Positions 17,291-25,189 of a stretch of DNA of 64,000 nucleotides are shown piece after piece. The first letter of the stretch is position 1. Each line of letters begins with the position of its first letter. The notes under the pieces were generated by a model, which did not search any database, was not told the DNA's origin, and saw only the letters and a program-made list of their open reading frames with translations. The position numbers were made by a program, and so were the translations under genes. Source of the stretch: JACNJF01 sp050288105 (GTDB lineage Bacteria; Pseudomonadota; Gammaproteobacteria; GCA-001735895); NCBI GenBank assembly GCA_050288105.1, contig JBNKDE010000008.1, forward strand, positions 124,001-188,000. The letters run 5' to 3'.

Positions 17291-17782
17291 TTACAGCGAC
17301 ATCTCCAGATCATCCAGTACAGCATCTATACCCGCCTGAGCGCACTCCTCATCGGTTTCACCAGCGGGTGCGCCGCTCACACCTACAGCACCCACTAGCG
17401 AACCGCTAACCACGATGGGTAAGCCCCCGGCAGACATGAGAATCATAGGTGCTCGTCCAACAGGAGAATTCGCACGTTCTCCCAGCGCCGAAGTTGCGCT
17501 GTTAAAATTGGCTGCGGTATAGGCCTTGCGATGACTGATGGGGACCGTAATCTGGGCCGCAATGGTGTCGCGCAGGGTTACCTGGATAATGCCTTCACGA
17601 TCAACCACGGTGACCCCAATCTGAATACCTTTCTCGGTGCAGTGATCTATTGCGGCCTGGGCGACTTTTAACGCGGTAGGCAGGGTCAGGCGCCGGGTGC
17701 TGACCATGGATGCCTCATCGTCAGCGAATACGTTAGCAGTTAGCAAAAAACTGAGAATGCTGGAAATTATAATTTTTATCAT
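17291..17782 (-). CDS. GlcG/HbpS-family (DUF336) secreted protein
   Basis: The 163-residue product has a signal peptide (MIKIIISSILSFLLTANVFA) followed by the DUF336 fold. Landmarks are LPTALKVAQAAIDHC, IQIGVTVVDREG, RKAYTAANF and the C-terminal GGLPIVVSGSLVGAVGVSGA. Some members (HbpS) bind haem and others are linked to glycolate or propanediol use; none of those genes is next to this one. I prefer ATG 17782 to the upstream GTG at 17791 because GAGGTG lies about six bases before the ATG. Confidence 0.88.
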   Translation of the reverse strand: MIKIIISSILSFLLTANVFADDEASMVSTRRLTLPTALKVAQAAIDHCTEKGIQIGVTVVDREGIIQVTLRDTIAAQITVPISHRKAYTAANFNSATSALGERANSPVGRAPMILMSAGGLPIVVSGSLVGAVGVSGAPAGETDEECAQAGIDAVLDDLEMSL

Positions 17783-17814
17783 TGGATACACCTCGCTATA
17801 GGGAAAGAGCTGAA

Positions 17815-17953
17815 TGGCACTTACTTAACGGAAAATGGTCATCGCGAGCGTTAGCGCGGCGATCTCTAACCCGTGCTAAGACCAGCTGCCAAAAGAGATT
17901 GCCGCGTCGCAAGCTCCTCGCAACGACGCAGTATCAGCCTTAAGTAAGTGCCA
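17815..17953. repeat. Palindromic interspersed repeat / MITE-like element
   Basis: The 139-base element begins TGGCACTTACTTAA (17815-17828) and ends with its exact reverse complement (17940-17953). Inside, GTCATCGCGAGCG...GCGGCGATCTCT on the left pairs imperfectly with AGAGATTGCCGCGTCGCAAG and CTCCTCGCAACGAC on the right, so the whole can fold into one long hairpin. The inner sequence resembles a palindromic repeat class (GTCGTTGCGAGGAGC...GCAATCTC) seen scattered in many bacterial genomes. It codes for nothing and may be mobilised in trans. AAGAGCT occurs on both flanks (17805-17811, 17961-17967), a possible but not adjacent target duplication. Confidence 0.7.
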
Positions 17954-18055
17954 CTCGGATAAGAGCTTTATAAAACTAACCCGCATATATTGCTATACTT
18001 TGAAGCAAACCTGAACCGCTATCCAGCATAAATAAAGACCTGTATCGGGGCGACA

Positions 18056-18853
18056 ATGAATAAAAATCCAGCGCTATCTATTTCAACGACTCTATTTTTT
18101 CTCTGTTTGATTACCGCCTGTAGTGAGCTTGAACCGATTATGTCAAAGGTGGAACCCGTGATTGAAAAGGCACAACCGGTGATCGATGAAGTAAAGGAAA
18201 TCATTAAGCCGGGTTCAACTAAAGCCTCCAGTGCGCCCAGAATCACCCAGGCGCAAATGGTAGAAGCGATCAAGCAGGCGCTGTCTCAGGGGGTTAACGA
18301 CTCGATTTACCTGCTAGGCGCGCTGGAAGGTTTCAACCTGAGTGATCTATACCATATTCCCATTCCTGAAAAATTATCCAGGCCTGCTGACCTGCTGCGT
18401 AAACTGGGACAGAGCGACAAGGTTGATGAGTTTGAATTACGCCTGAATCGTTCGGCACAACAGGCGGTAAAACAGTCCGCTGATATCTTTACCTCAGCAA
18501 TACAGCAAATGTCAGTAAAAGATGCACTCAGTATCATGCAGGGCGCAGACAATGCAGCAACCATTTATTTTCGTCAGCACACAGAGACGGCATTGCGTGC
18601 GCGGTTTTTACCGGTCATCAGCAAAGCAACGGATCAAACCGGTTTAACCAGCACCTATAAAAGTATCAATCAATCGATCAGCAAAATTTACCCCGCCAAC
18701 GGTTACACCGTCGATATTGACAACTATGTACTGGAGCATGCTATGGATGCCCTGTTTGACCGTATTGCAGTAGAAGAACAACTTATCCGTGAACAACCTG
18801 TCAAACGCACTACCGAACTGATGAAAACCGTATTCGGGTACTTCGCAAAATAA
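18056..18853 (+). CDS. DUF4197 family lipoprotein
   Basis: The 265-residue protein has a signal peptide with lipobox LITAC (Cys22), a Pro/Val/Glu-rich spacer (about 23-60) and a helical DUF4197 domain (about 65-260). Family landmarks are GVNDSIYLLG, LNRSAQQAVKQSADIF and YFRQHTETALRARFLPVISK. The family is common in proteobacteria and of unknown function. It is the first of three same-strand genes, 49 bases before the sugar dehydrogenase gene. Confidence 0.88.
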   Translation: MNKNPALSISTTLFFLCLITACSELEPIMSKVEPVIEKAQPVIDEVKEIIKPGSTKASSAPRITQAQMVEAIKQALSQGVNDSIYLLGALEGFNLSDLYHIPIPEKLSRPADLLRKLGQSDKVDEFELRLNRSAQQAVKQSADIFTSAIQQMSVKDALSIMQGADNAATIYFRQHTETALRARFLPVISKATDQTGLTSTYKSINQSISKIYPANGYTVDIDNYVLEHAMDALFDRIAVEEQLIREQPVKRTTELMKTVFGYFAK

Positions 18854-18902
18854 TAACCCTGGCAGGGTATAGCAGGGTTTAAACCGCTTAAGGAGGTATG
18901 CT

Positions 18903-20000
18903 ATGGCAATGAAATGGGCAGGCATTCTACTGGTATTCTTTTTCATCCAGTCTACGCAGGCAGCAGACTATCGTGTGCAGCAACTGGCCTCCGGCCTGGG
19001 CGTGCCCTGGGGGTTAACCTTCGTCAACGACTCACAAATCCTGTTTACCGAACGCGGCGGCAAGGCTGGTTTGCTCGATTTAAACAATCATGCGATTAGT
19101 TATCTTACCGGGGTTCCCAGTGTATTCGCCAACGGGCAGGGCGGCCTGCTAGATGTAAAAACCGAACCGGGCTATCAAGCAGGTGGCTGGATTTATTTTA
19201 CCTACAGTAAATCAGTGCAGGGGCGGGGTGTTACAGTACTCGGTCGTGCGCATTTAGATGGACAAAAATTAAGCGACTGGCAGGAAATACTGGTCACGCA
19301 ATCTGCCACCAACACCGGCCGACATTACGGAAGCCGAATCGCCTTCGATGATCAGGGATACCTTTACTTTGGTGTTGGAGATCGAGGGCAGCGTCCGAAC
19401 GGGCAGGATCTAACTACCCACGCTGGATCGATTCTCAGGATCTATCCCGATGGTCGAGTACCCGTCGATAACCCCTTTATTAATAATAAACGTGCCAAAG
19501 CTGAGATATGGAGTTACGGACATAGAAATCCACAGGGACTGGCCTGGGATAATGATCATAAACGGTTGTGGGAAATTGAACATGGACCACGTGGCGGCGA
19601 TGAAATCAACCTGATAAAAAAAGGCCAGAACTATGGCTGGCCGGTTATCTCTTATGGACAGGAATACTGGGGACCGGTAGCCGTTGGTGAAAGCACGCAC
19701 AAAGAGGGTATGCAACAACCGGTTAAATATTATGTTCCCTCCATAGCTCCCGGCAGCCTGCTGTATTATGATGGCGATGCCTTCCCCAAATGGAAAGGTA
19801 ACCTGTTTGCCGGCGCGTTAAAGCTACAGCACCTTAATCGAGTTGTGCTCGATAAATCAGGCAGAGCCATCGCAGAAGAGCGCCTGCTTGAAGACCTGGG
19901 CGAGCGCATACGCGCATTAATCCAGGGCCCGCAGGGCTGGATTTATTTTTCTACCGACAGTGGAAAAATAATGCTCATAAAACCAGAAACTACAAAATGA
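18903..20000 (+). CDS. PQQ-dependent aldose dehydrogenase-like protein (YliI/Asd family)
   Basis: The 365-residue protein has a signal peptide (cut near TQA-AD) and a six-bladed propeller of the soluble glucose/aldose dehydrogenase family. Landmarks are LGVPWGLTFV near the N-terminus, NTGRHYGSRIAFDDQGYLYF with the likely catalytic His, WSYGHRNPQGLAWD and EHGPRGGDEINLI. Members oxidise aldose sugars with PQQ in the periplasm and pass electrons to the respiratory chain. No PQQ synthesis genes are in the window. A near-perfect AAGGAGGT lies just before the ATG. The stop overlaps the next start by four bases (ATGA). Confidence 0.9.
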   Translation: MAMKWAGILLVFFFIQSTQAADYRVQQLASGLGVPWGLTFVNDSQILFTERGGKAGLLDLNNHAISYLTGVPSVFANGQGGLLDVKTEPGYQAGGWIYFTYSKSVQGRGVTVLGRAHLDGQKLSDWQEILVTQSATNTGRHYGSRIAFDDQGYLYFGVGDRGQRPNGQDLTTHAGSILRIYPDGRVPVDNPFINNKRAKAEIWSYGHRNPQGLAWDNDHKRLWEIEHGPRGGDEINLIKKGQNYGWPVISYGQEYWGPVAVGESTHKEGMQQPVKYYVPSIAPGSLLYYDGDAFPKWKGNLFAGALKLQHLNRVVLDKSGRAIAEERLLEDLGERIRALIQGPQGWIYFSTDSGKIMLIKPETTK

Positions 20001-21571
20001 ATCATTTAGAAACCGATACAATGATCTCAGACGCCGATCTTGATGTCTTAGAAGAAATACTGGAAAACCGGGTCAGGGAAGATGAATATCGCGAAGATAT
20101 GGATGAAGGCATCCTCAGTCTGTCCGAGCTCGATGGCTACTTTACCGCCATAGTCAGCGGGCCAACGCCTATCTTTCCCTCGCAATGGATTCCAGAGCTC
20201 TGGGGCGATTTTGAACCGGAATGGGCGTCACCACAGCAATATGAGAAAGCCATCGACATCATGATTCAGATCATGAACAGCATTGCCTACTCGCTGATGG
20301 AAGAACCTGGAGATTATGCACCCCTGTTTCCAGAAGGTGAAGTCGATGGAATGAAACATGTACAGGTAGACGAATGGTGTTATGGCTACCTGCGTGGTAT
20401 GAGCCTGTCTGCCAACGACTGGCACATTGAGCGTGAACCTATGCTCAGCCTGTTGATGCCCATTGTGATGTTTGGCAGCGACGCCATGTTTGAGATTTAT
20501 GATAGCCTCGACAGCTCAGAAATCACTGCTCTGCAACAACAACTTACCCCCAATATTCAGCAGATTCATAGCTACTGGCTGGTGCAACGCGAGAATGAAA
20601 TACCTGGAGAAGGCGATACAATCACAGCGATACCTGAATACAGTGATGAATATCTGCAGCCCTTAACTGAAGCGGAGCTGATCCAGCTCATGATCGACGA
20701 CGAAGACCGCGTACCGCGCAATGTCATCGACCAATGCGCCAGCCGCGCAGACAAAATGATCGAAGCGCTACTCCCGCTGGCTGAGCCTGCAACAGAGCAG
20801 CAGCAAGAATCCTCAGGGCGCTGGTGGGTCAGGCTACACGCGCTGATGATTATCGGATTAATACCCGGCGAAAAAGCCGGGCAGGCATTAATCCCCTTCA
20901 TCGACTACATCAACCAGGAAGAAGAAGGCGAGCTAAAAGACTGGTTTGCCGGATACTGGCCCGCATTAACCCGCAACAAACCCCAGAACATCATTGATCA
21001 GCTACGAAAGCTGAGTGAATCATCAAACTATGACTGGTACACCCGTAGCTGCCTGACCGAAGCGGTAGTCGACCATGCCCGACAGCAAGGTGACGAGGCA
21101 TTAGACAAAGCCCTCGACTGGCTGGCCGCTCTAGTCGCCGATGAAAATGAATACTGGGAATTCAGGCTCACCTCAGCCAACCTCCTGCTTGATTTCCCCC
21201 GTGAGCGCTATCGTCAATTGCTCGTTCAAATGGAAGCGCTACAGGAAGGTATGGAAGTCTTTTTTGATAAAAAAGACATCAATAAAGCCTACAGCGCAAA
21301 AAAAGACCGGCCAGAATGGGATCAGCAAAGAGACCCCTGGGACTTTTATCAACCACAGGCAATCAAAGCGCGCCAGCAACGCTGGCAGGAAGAGAGCGCA
21401 TGGAAGGTGAATGATGAGTTTGATTATGCAGATGATCTATTCAACGAGCCAGACAGCCGCTTCAATTTTGGAATGCAACAACCCTATGAACGCGAGACCC
21501 CCAAGGTAGGCAGGAATGATCCATGCCCTTGTGGCAGTGGTAAAAAGTATAAGAAGTGTTGTTTACACTAA
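19997..21571 (+). CDS. UPF0149 (YecA-like) protein with C-terminal SEC-C zinc motif
   Basis: The 524-residue cytoplasmic protein starts with a UPF0149/YgfB-YecA domain (about 15-190; LSELDGYFTAIVSGP, EWCYGYLRGM). A long helical middle follows (about 200-420, possibly HEAT-like or DUF1186-like). It ends with a complete SEC-C motif, NDPCPCGSGKKYKKCC, the zinc-binding tail found in SecA and ribosome- or RNA-associated proteins. It starts on the ATGA overlap with the sugar dehydrogenase, so the two are co-translated although no functional link is evident. Confidence 0.85.
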   Translation: MNHLETDTMISDADLDVLEEILENRVREDEYREDMDEGILSLSELDGYFTAIVSGPTPIFPSQWIPELWGDFEPEWASPQQYEKAIDIMIQIMNSIAYSLMEEPGDYAPLFPEGEVDGMKHVQVDEWCYGYLRGMSLSANDWHIEREPMLSLLMPIVMFGSDAMFEIYDSLDSSEITALQQQLTPNIQQIHSYWLVQRENEIPGEGDTITAIPEYSDEYLQPLTEAELIQLMIDDEDRVPRNVIDQCASRADKMIEALLPLAEPATEQQQESSGRWWVRLHALMIIGLIPGEKAGQALIPFIDYINQEEEGELKDWFAGYWPALTRNKPQNIIDQLRKLSESSNYDWYTRSCLTEAVVDHARQQGDEALDKALDWLAALVADENEYWEFRLTSANLLLDFPRERYRQLLVQMEALQEGMEVFFDKKDINKAYSAKKDRPEWDQQRDPWDFYQPQAIKARQQRWQEESAWKVNDEFDYADDLFNEPDSRFNFGMQQPYERETPKVGRNDPCPCGSGKKYKKCCLH

Positions 21572-21739
21572 AGGCAAGATAACGCCCGAGAAAAATGCGC
21601 CTGGGCCACGCACGAAGTTGATTTTATTGTCCCCTGCAAAGATATCAGCGGCTTAAAGAAATAGCGCGCTAAAGTGCAGGCAAAGGATATACCGGTATAT
21701 GTATTCCACTATTTCAACTATCTGGTCATTTTTTTTCGT

Positions 21740-22525
21740 TTAAATGCTGTCTGCGATGCGTGCCATGGTGTCGTCATTTTCATCGTCATTAACGTACTGG
21801 GACTTTGGCTTGAGTTGTTCCACCCACATCACGGTAGCCCCGGCGGTGGCTAAGGGCATGACGATAAAATTCACCAGTGGAATGGTAGTCAGTACCATGA
21901 CGCCGCCTCCGAATCCCAGTGTCAGACCCTTGCGTTTTTTGAGCTGTTCTTTTTGCTGTTTAAAGGTTAGGTCGTGGTTGCCCATGGGGTAGTCCATGTA
22001 TTCCAGGGTGAGCAGCCAGGAGCCGAATATGATCCATAAAATCGGTGCGATCAGGTTGATTCCCGGGATTAAACCAATGAGGAATAGTCCCGCAGACCAG
22101 ATGGCTATGTGTAACAGTTTACCCAACTGCGAGAGGATGCTGTCTTTGATGATGGTGGCTAAACTCACGCCGGAGTTAATGTTCTTACCAGTGAGCATTT
22201 CTTCAATTTTCTCTGACATGATGGCATTGAAAGGGGCTGATATGATGTTGGCAATCGGGGTGAATACAAAAAAGATGAAGAAGGCTGCGAATGAGGTAAA
22301 CAGGGTCCACAGGATCCATTCCAGAAATCCTAACCAGCTAGGCAGGTAGGAGAGTAACCAGTCGACAAAAGGTGAAAACTGGGCATATCCGAAGTAGATG
22401 AGTCCGCCGAATAACAGGATGTTTAGAGCCAGCGGGGTGATTACGTAGCGTCTGATGCCGGGGCGCTTGAGCTGTAAAAACCCTTTTGCCAGATAGCCTG
22501 TGCCGCGTCCTATATCTGTAATCAT
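21740..22525 (-). CDS. cysZ: Sulfate transporter CysZ
   Basis: CysZ is an inner-membrane sulfate channel that feeds assimilatory sulfate reduction. The 261 residues match the EI24/CysZ family (E. coli 253) with several long hydrophobic segments (about 30-50, 70-95, 140-175, 205-235). Landmarks are GYLAKGFLQLKRPGIRRYVI, FTPIANIISAPFNAIMSEKI and PMGNHDLTF. No cys genes are adjacent; the FGGY kinase gene ends 70 bases upstream. Confidence 0.93.
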   Translation of the reverse strand: MITDIGRGTGYLAKGFLQLKRPGIRRYVITPLALNILLFGGLIYFGYAQFSPFVDWLLSYLPSWLGFLEWILWTLFTSFAAFFIFFVFTPIANIISAPFNAIMSEKIEEMLTGKNINSGVSLATIIKDSILSQLGKLLHIAIWSAGLFLIGLIPGINLIAPILWIIFGSWLLTLEYMDYPMGNHDLTFKQQKEQLKKRKGLTLGFGGGVMVLTTIPLVNFIVMPLATAGATVMWVEQLKPKSQYVNDDENDDTMARIADSI

Positions 22526-22595
22526 GAAGCTGTATCCTTAATGTGTTGATGAGTTAGTTGAATAGAGTGCCACGAAGGTTTTTCAGGTGCAAACT

Positions 22596-23915
22596 TCAGC
22601 TGCTTTGTTGATAGGGTTTTAAACCCTGCAATGCCAGCAGCGCAGTACCGTATGCTGCCTCTGAATATTTTGCGCGGGTGACAGGAATTTTAAGCAGATG
22701 ACTTCGCATTGCCTGCCACTGCGGGTTGGCTGCTCCGCCTCCAAGTGTCTGTACCCGGTTGACCGGGTGTGCACCCAGCGCCTGTAGGCGATCATAACCT
22801 GCTTTTTCAATGCGGCTTAATCCTTCCAGTATGCCCTGCAGGAATACGACATCTGAGCCGGGGCGGGGCGTCAGACGGGGCTGCATGGTCGGGTCCATGT
22901 GGGGGAATCGTTCTCCTGTGGCGGGTAACGGGTAGTAGTCAAGTGTGCTGGGCTGGCTGAGGTCTATTTGTGTCGATAGCGTGTTTAATTCGCTTTCAGT
23001 GAAATGCTTTTTTAGCACACTTGCGCCGGCATTCGATGCACCGCTGCACAGCCAGTAGTCTCCCAGCTTATGGCTGTACACACCCGAACTCAGATCCTGA
23101 ATGTTTTGATCGGATAAGATTTTTAACACCAGTGTGCTACCCAGCGAGGTAACGGCATTGCCGGGTTGGGTGGATTCGGTGGCAATAAAAGCGGCATTCG
23201 AGTCTGTGCTTCCACTGCAAATCTGTAGCGAAGGATCCAGTCCGAACTGCACGGCCACAGCGGGATCAAGCGTGCCTATAATCTGTCCGGGAGTAAGTAC
23301 TTGAGGCAGGGCTGCTAGCGGTATCAGCTGGCTTATCCATTCAGGCCAGCGTAGTTGTTCGATGTCATAACCCATTTTGAGCACATTGTGGTAGTCGCTA
23401 TAGCCCCAGCGTCCCGCCAGATAATTGCTGATAAAATCGGCCTGATTCAGCACCAGAAAGGGTGTGCCAGCGGGCAGCGACTGGGCAAGCTGTAGTGCCC
23501 TGGCGAGTGCTGAGCTGGCACTGTTCACAATATGCTCTGACTGTGGGCAGTGTTGTTGAATCTGCGCTACCTGCACCTGGCTACTGGTGTCGTTATACAT
23601 CAGCGCCGGGGTTAATAGTTCACCCTGGGGGCTGACCAGTAATAGCGTGCCGGATGTGCCATCTATAGCGATCCGTTGTAACCGGGTTAACTCAATTTGC
23701 GCTGCAAGCTGGCTGAATAAAGCATGCAGGCCCTCGATCCATAGCGTGGCCTGCTGCTGGATCATTTGTTGATTGGTAGTAGGAGCAGGCAGGGGATGCC
23801 TCGCCTGAGCCAGTACCTGCTTCTTGGCATTGATCACAAGCGCGCGACAGCCAGAGCTACCAAAGTCGATTCCGAGATACAGCTTGGAATCGGCTTGAGT
23901 GGGTGATTCTGTCAT
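22596..23915 (-). CDS. FGGY-family carbohydrate kinase, D-ribulose kinase-like
   Basis: The 439-residue protein has the two actin-like ATPase halves of FGGY kinases. ATP/phosphate motifs are YLGIDFGSSGCRALVI at the N-terminus, IAIDGTSGTLLL, SGSTDSNAAFIA and TLGGGAANPQW. The SDYHNVLKMGYD, LDYYPLPATGERFP and PRPGSDVVFLQGILEGLSRIE stretches strongly recall the cyanobacterial and plant-chloroplast kinase group shown to act on D-ribulose. The likely reaction is D-ribulose + ATP to D-ribulose 5-phosphate. No pentose catabolic genes are nearby, and it may serve metabolite repair rather than sugar use. Confidence 0.85.
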   Translation of the reverse strand: MTESPTQADSKLYLGIDFGSSGCRALVINAKKQVLAQARHPLPAPTTNQQMIQQQATLWIEGLHALFSQLAAQIELTRLQRIAIDGTSGTLLLVSPQGELLTPALMYNDTSSQVQVAQIQQHCPQSEHIVNSASSALARALQLAQSLPAGTPFLVLNQADFISNYLAGRWGYSDYHNVLKMGYDIEQLRWPEWISQLIPLAALPQVLTPGQIIGTLDPAVAVQFGLDPSLQICSGSTDSNAAFIATESTQPGNAVTSLGSTLVLKILSDQNIQDLSSGVYSHKLGDYWLCSGASNAGASVLKKHFTESELNTLSTQIDLSQPSTLDYYPLPATGERFPHMDPTMQPRLTPRPGSDVVFLQGILEGLSRIEKAGYDRLQALGAHPVNRVQTLGGGAANPQWQAMRSHLLKIPVTRAKYSEAAYGTALLALQGLKPYQQSS

Positions 23916-23999
23916 GTTGCCAGGTGCTGGAGTAGGTCAGGAGGTCGCTGCAACATTGGTGCTGTGGGTATGATGGGCCGCTCCTGAAGTGCGCTTGCT

Positions 24000-24389
24000 T
24001 TAGGGCAGTATGACCGGTGTCGGTGGTACCCAGCCTTCAGCGCGATGTTCGGCGACTATGGTGGTGTAGATGCCGCCACGTACATTGAATTCGGCATTCA
24101 AGCGCATAAAGCGGGGCTGAATCGCATTGACCAGGTCATCCAGAATCTGGTTGGTGACGGCTTCGTGAAATGCACCTTCATCGCGAAATGACCAGGTATA
24201 AAGCTTGAGTGATTTAAGCTCGACGCAGAGCTTGTCGGCTATGTATTCGATGGTCAGAGTGGCAAAATCGGGCTGCCCGGTCATCGGACACAGGCAGGTG
24301 AATTCGGGCACATCAATGCGAATGGTATAATCACGCTGTTGTTGCGGGTTTTCAAAGGTATCAATCTGTTTACTGGGTTGAGTGCTCAT
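24000..24389 (-). CDS. queF: NADPH-dependent 7-cyano-7-deazaguanine reductase QueF (short form)
   Basis: QueF reduces the nitrile preQ0 to preQ1 in queuosine synthesis. The 129-residue product is the short unimodular type. It has the nucleophilic Cys in FTCLCPMTGQPDF, the following catalytic Asp, the QueF signature around ELKSLKLYTWSFRDEGAFHE and the Glu for substrate binding. The E. coli enzyme is about twice as long (bimodular). The other queuosine genes are not in this window. Confidence 0.95.
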   Translation of the reverse strand: MSTQPSKQIDTFENPQQQRDYTIRIDVPEFTCLCPMTGQPDFATLTIEYIADKLCVELKSLKLYTWSFRDEGAFHEAVTNQILDDLVNAIQPRFMRLNAEFNVRGGIYTTIVAEHRAEGWVPPTPVILP

Positions 24390-24403
24390 AAAGGCCTGAA
24401 AGG

Positions 24404-24904
24404 TTAGTTTTGTTGAATTTTCTGATGGCCTTCTAACAGCGCATCGTCGACATATTGTCCATACATTTCCAGCGTATTTATACCAATGATACGCTCACTG
24501 ACTTCTTTTCCACGACCGTCGATGAACAACAGGGTGGGGGTTAAAGACGCGTTTACCGTGTAGGCATACTGGGCTGGAGAGGTTTTTTTGCCATCAAAAT
24601 CGGTAATGGTTAAATGGCTATCAATGTCCATTTTGCGAAATAGCACATAGTGATCATAGTCGCCACTGCGCAGCATAGGCTTAATGATATGTTCTTCCAG
24701 GGTTTTACAATAACCGCAGTAACTGGCTGACATTTCAAGGAATATGATCTTTTTTTCCCGTGCTGCCAGCTGCCCCAGCTGTTGCAGGTCGCGCGAGGAT
24801 TTGATTTCTACGTAAGGCAGATCTTCGTCCTCGCTCGCGTAATAACCCTGCGCTATCACGCTGCTGGTGATCAGTAAAAAAACGAATAAACTGAGGATTT
24901 TCAA
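24404..24904 (-). CDS. Periplasmic thioredoxin-like protein (SoxW type)
   Basis: The 166-residue protein has a signal peptide (MKILSLFVFLLITSSVIA) and a thioredoxin fold with a CGYC active site (Cys63, Cys66) in MSASYCGYCKTLEEH and a cis-Pro in ASLTPTLLFIDG. These features fit the SoxW/thioredoxin_2 group of periplasmic reductases, which keep partner thiols or c-type apocytochromes reduced. It lies 14 bases upstream of queF in the same direction. The genome's many c-type haems make a cytochrome-maturation role plausible, but nothing here proves it. Confidence 0.85.
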   Translation of the reverse strand: MKILSLFVFLLITSSVIAQGYYASEDEDLPYVEIKSSRDLQQLGQLAAREKKIIFLEMSASYCGYCKTLEEHIIKPMLRSGDYDHYVLFRKMDIDSHLTITDFDGKKTSPAQYAYTVNASLTPTLLFIDGRGKEVSERIIGINTLEMYGQYVDDALLEGHQKIQQN

Positions 24905-25117
24905 GGCTCGGTTACCACAATTTAGTTAAAACTCAGGCTGTTAGAAGCGATCTAGGCTGACAAGTTCGTATCTTACATTGAGCGTCAGGGATTTTCTAAT
25001 GAATCCATGCAGGGCTAGGCCTTAAAGCTTACATTGTGCAGGGCCGAGTGCTCTAAAAGGCCCAGGGCAGGGGTCGTTTTCAGGCCAGGTTTTTGAGTTA
25101 AATAAGTACTTTGTCAT

Positions 25118-25148
25118 TTGTGTTAACTGGCCCGGGTAGTGATATAAT
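25118..25148 (+). promoter_or_regulatory. Probable sigma-70 promoter for smc
   Basis: A perfect TATAAT (25143-25148) sits about 40 bases before the smc start, with TTGTGT (25118-25123) 19 bases upstream of it. The -10 is convincing and the -35 spacing is slightly long. The 285-base gap between the thioredoxin and smc genes holds no coding frame. Confidence 0.5.
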
Positions 25149-25189
25149 CCGACGTCTTTTTAATCCTGTTAATTGAATACATTAGCCTA

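Noticed and set aside
17291..17782. GlcG-like gene as part of a glycolate oxidase operon
   Set aside because: No glcDEF genes are near; family membership alone does not support the pathway.
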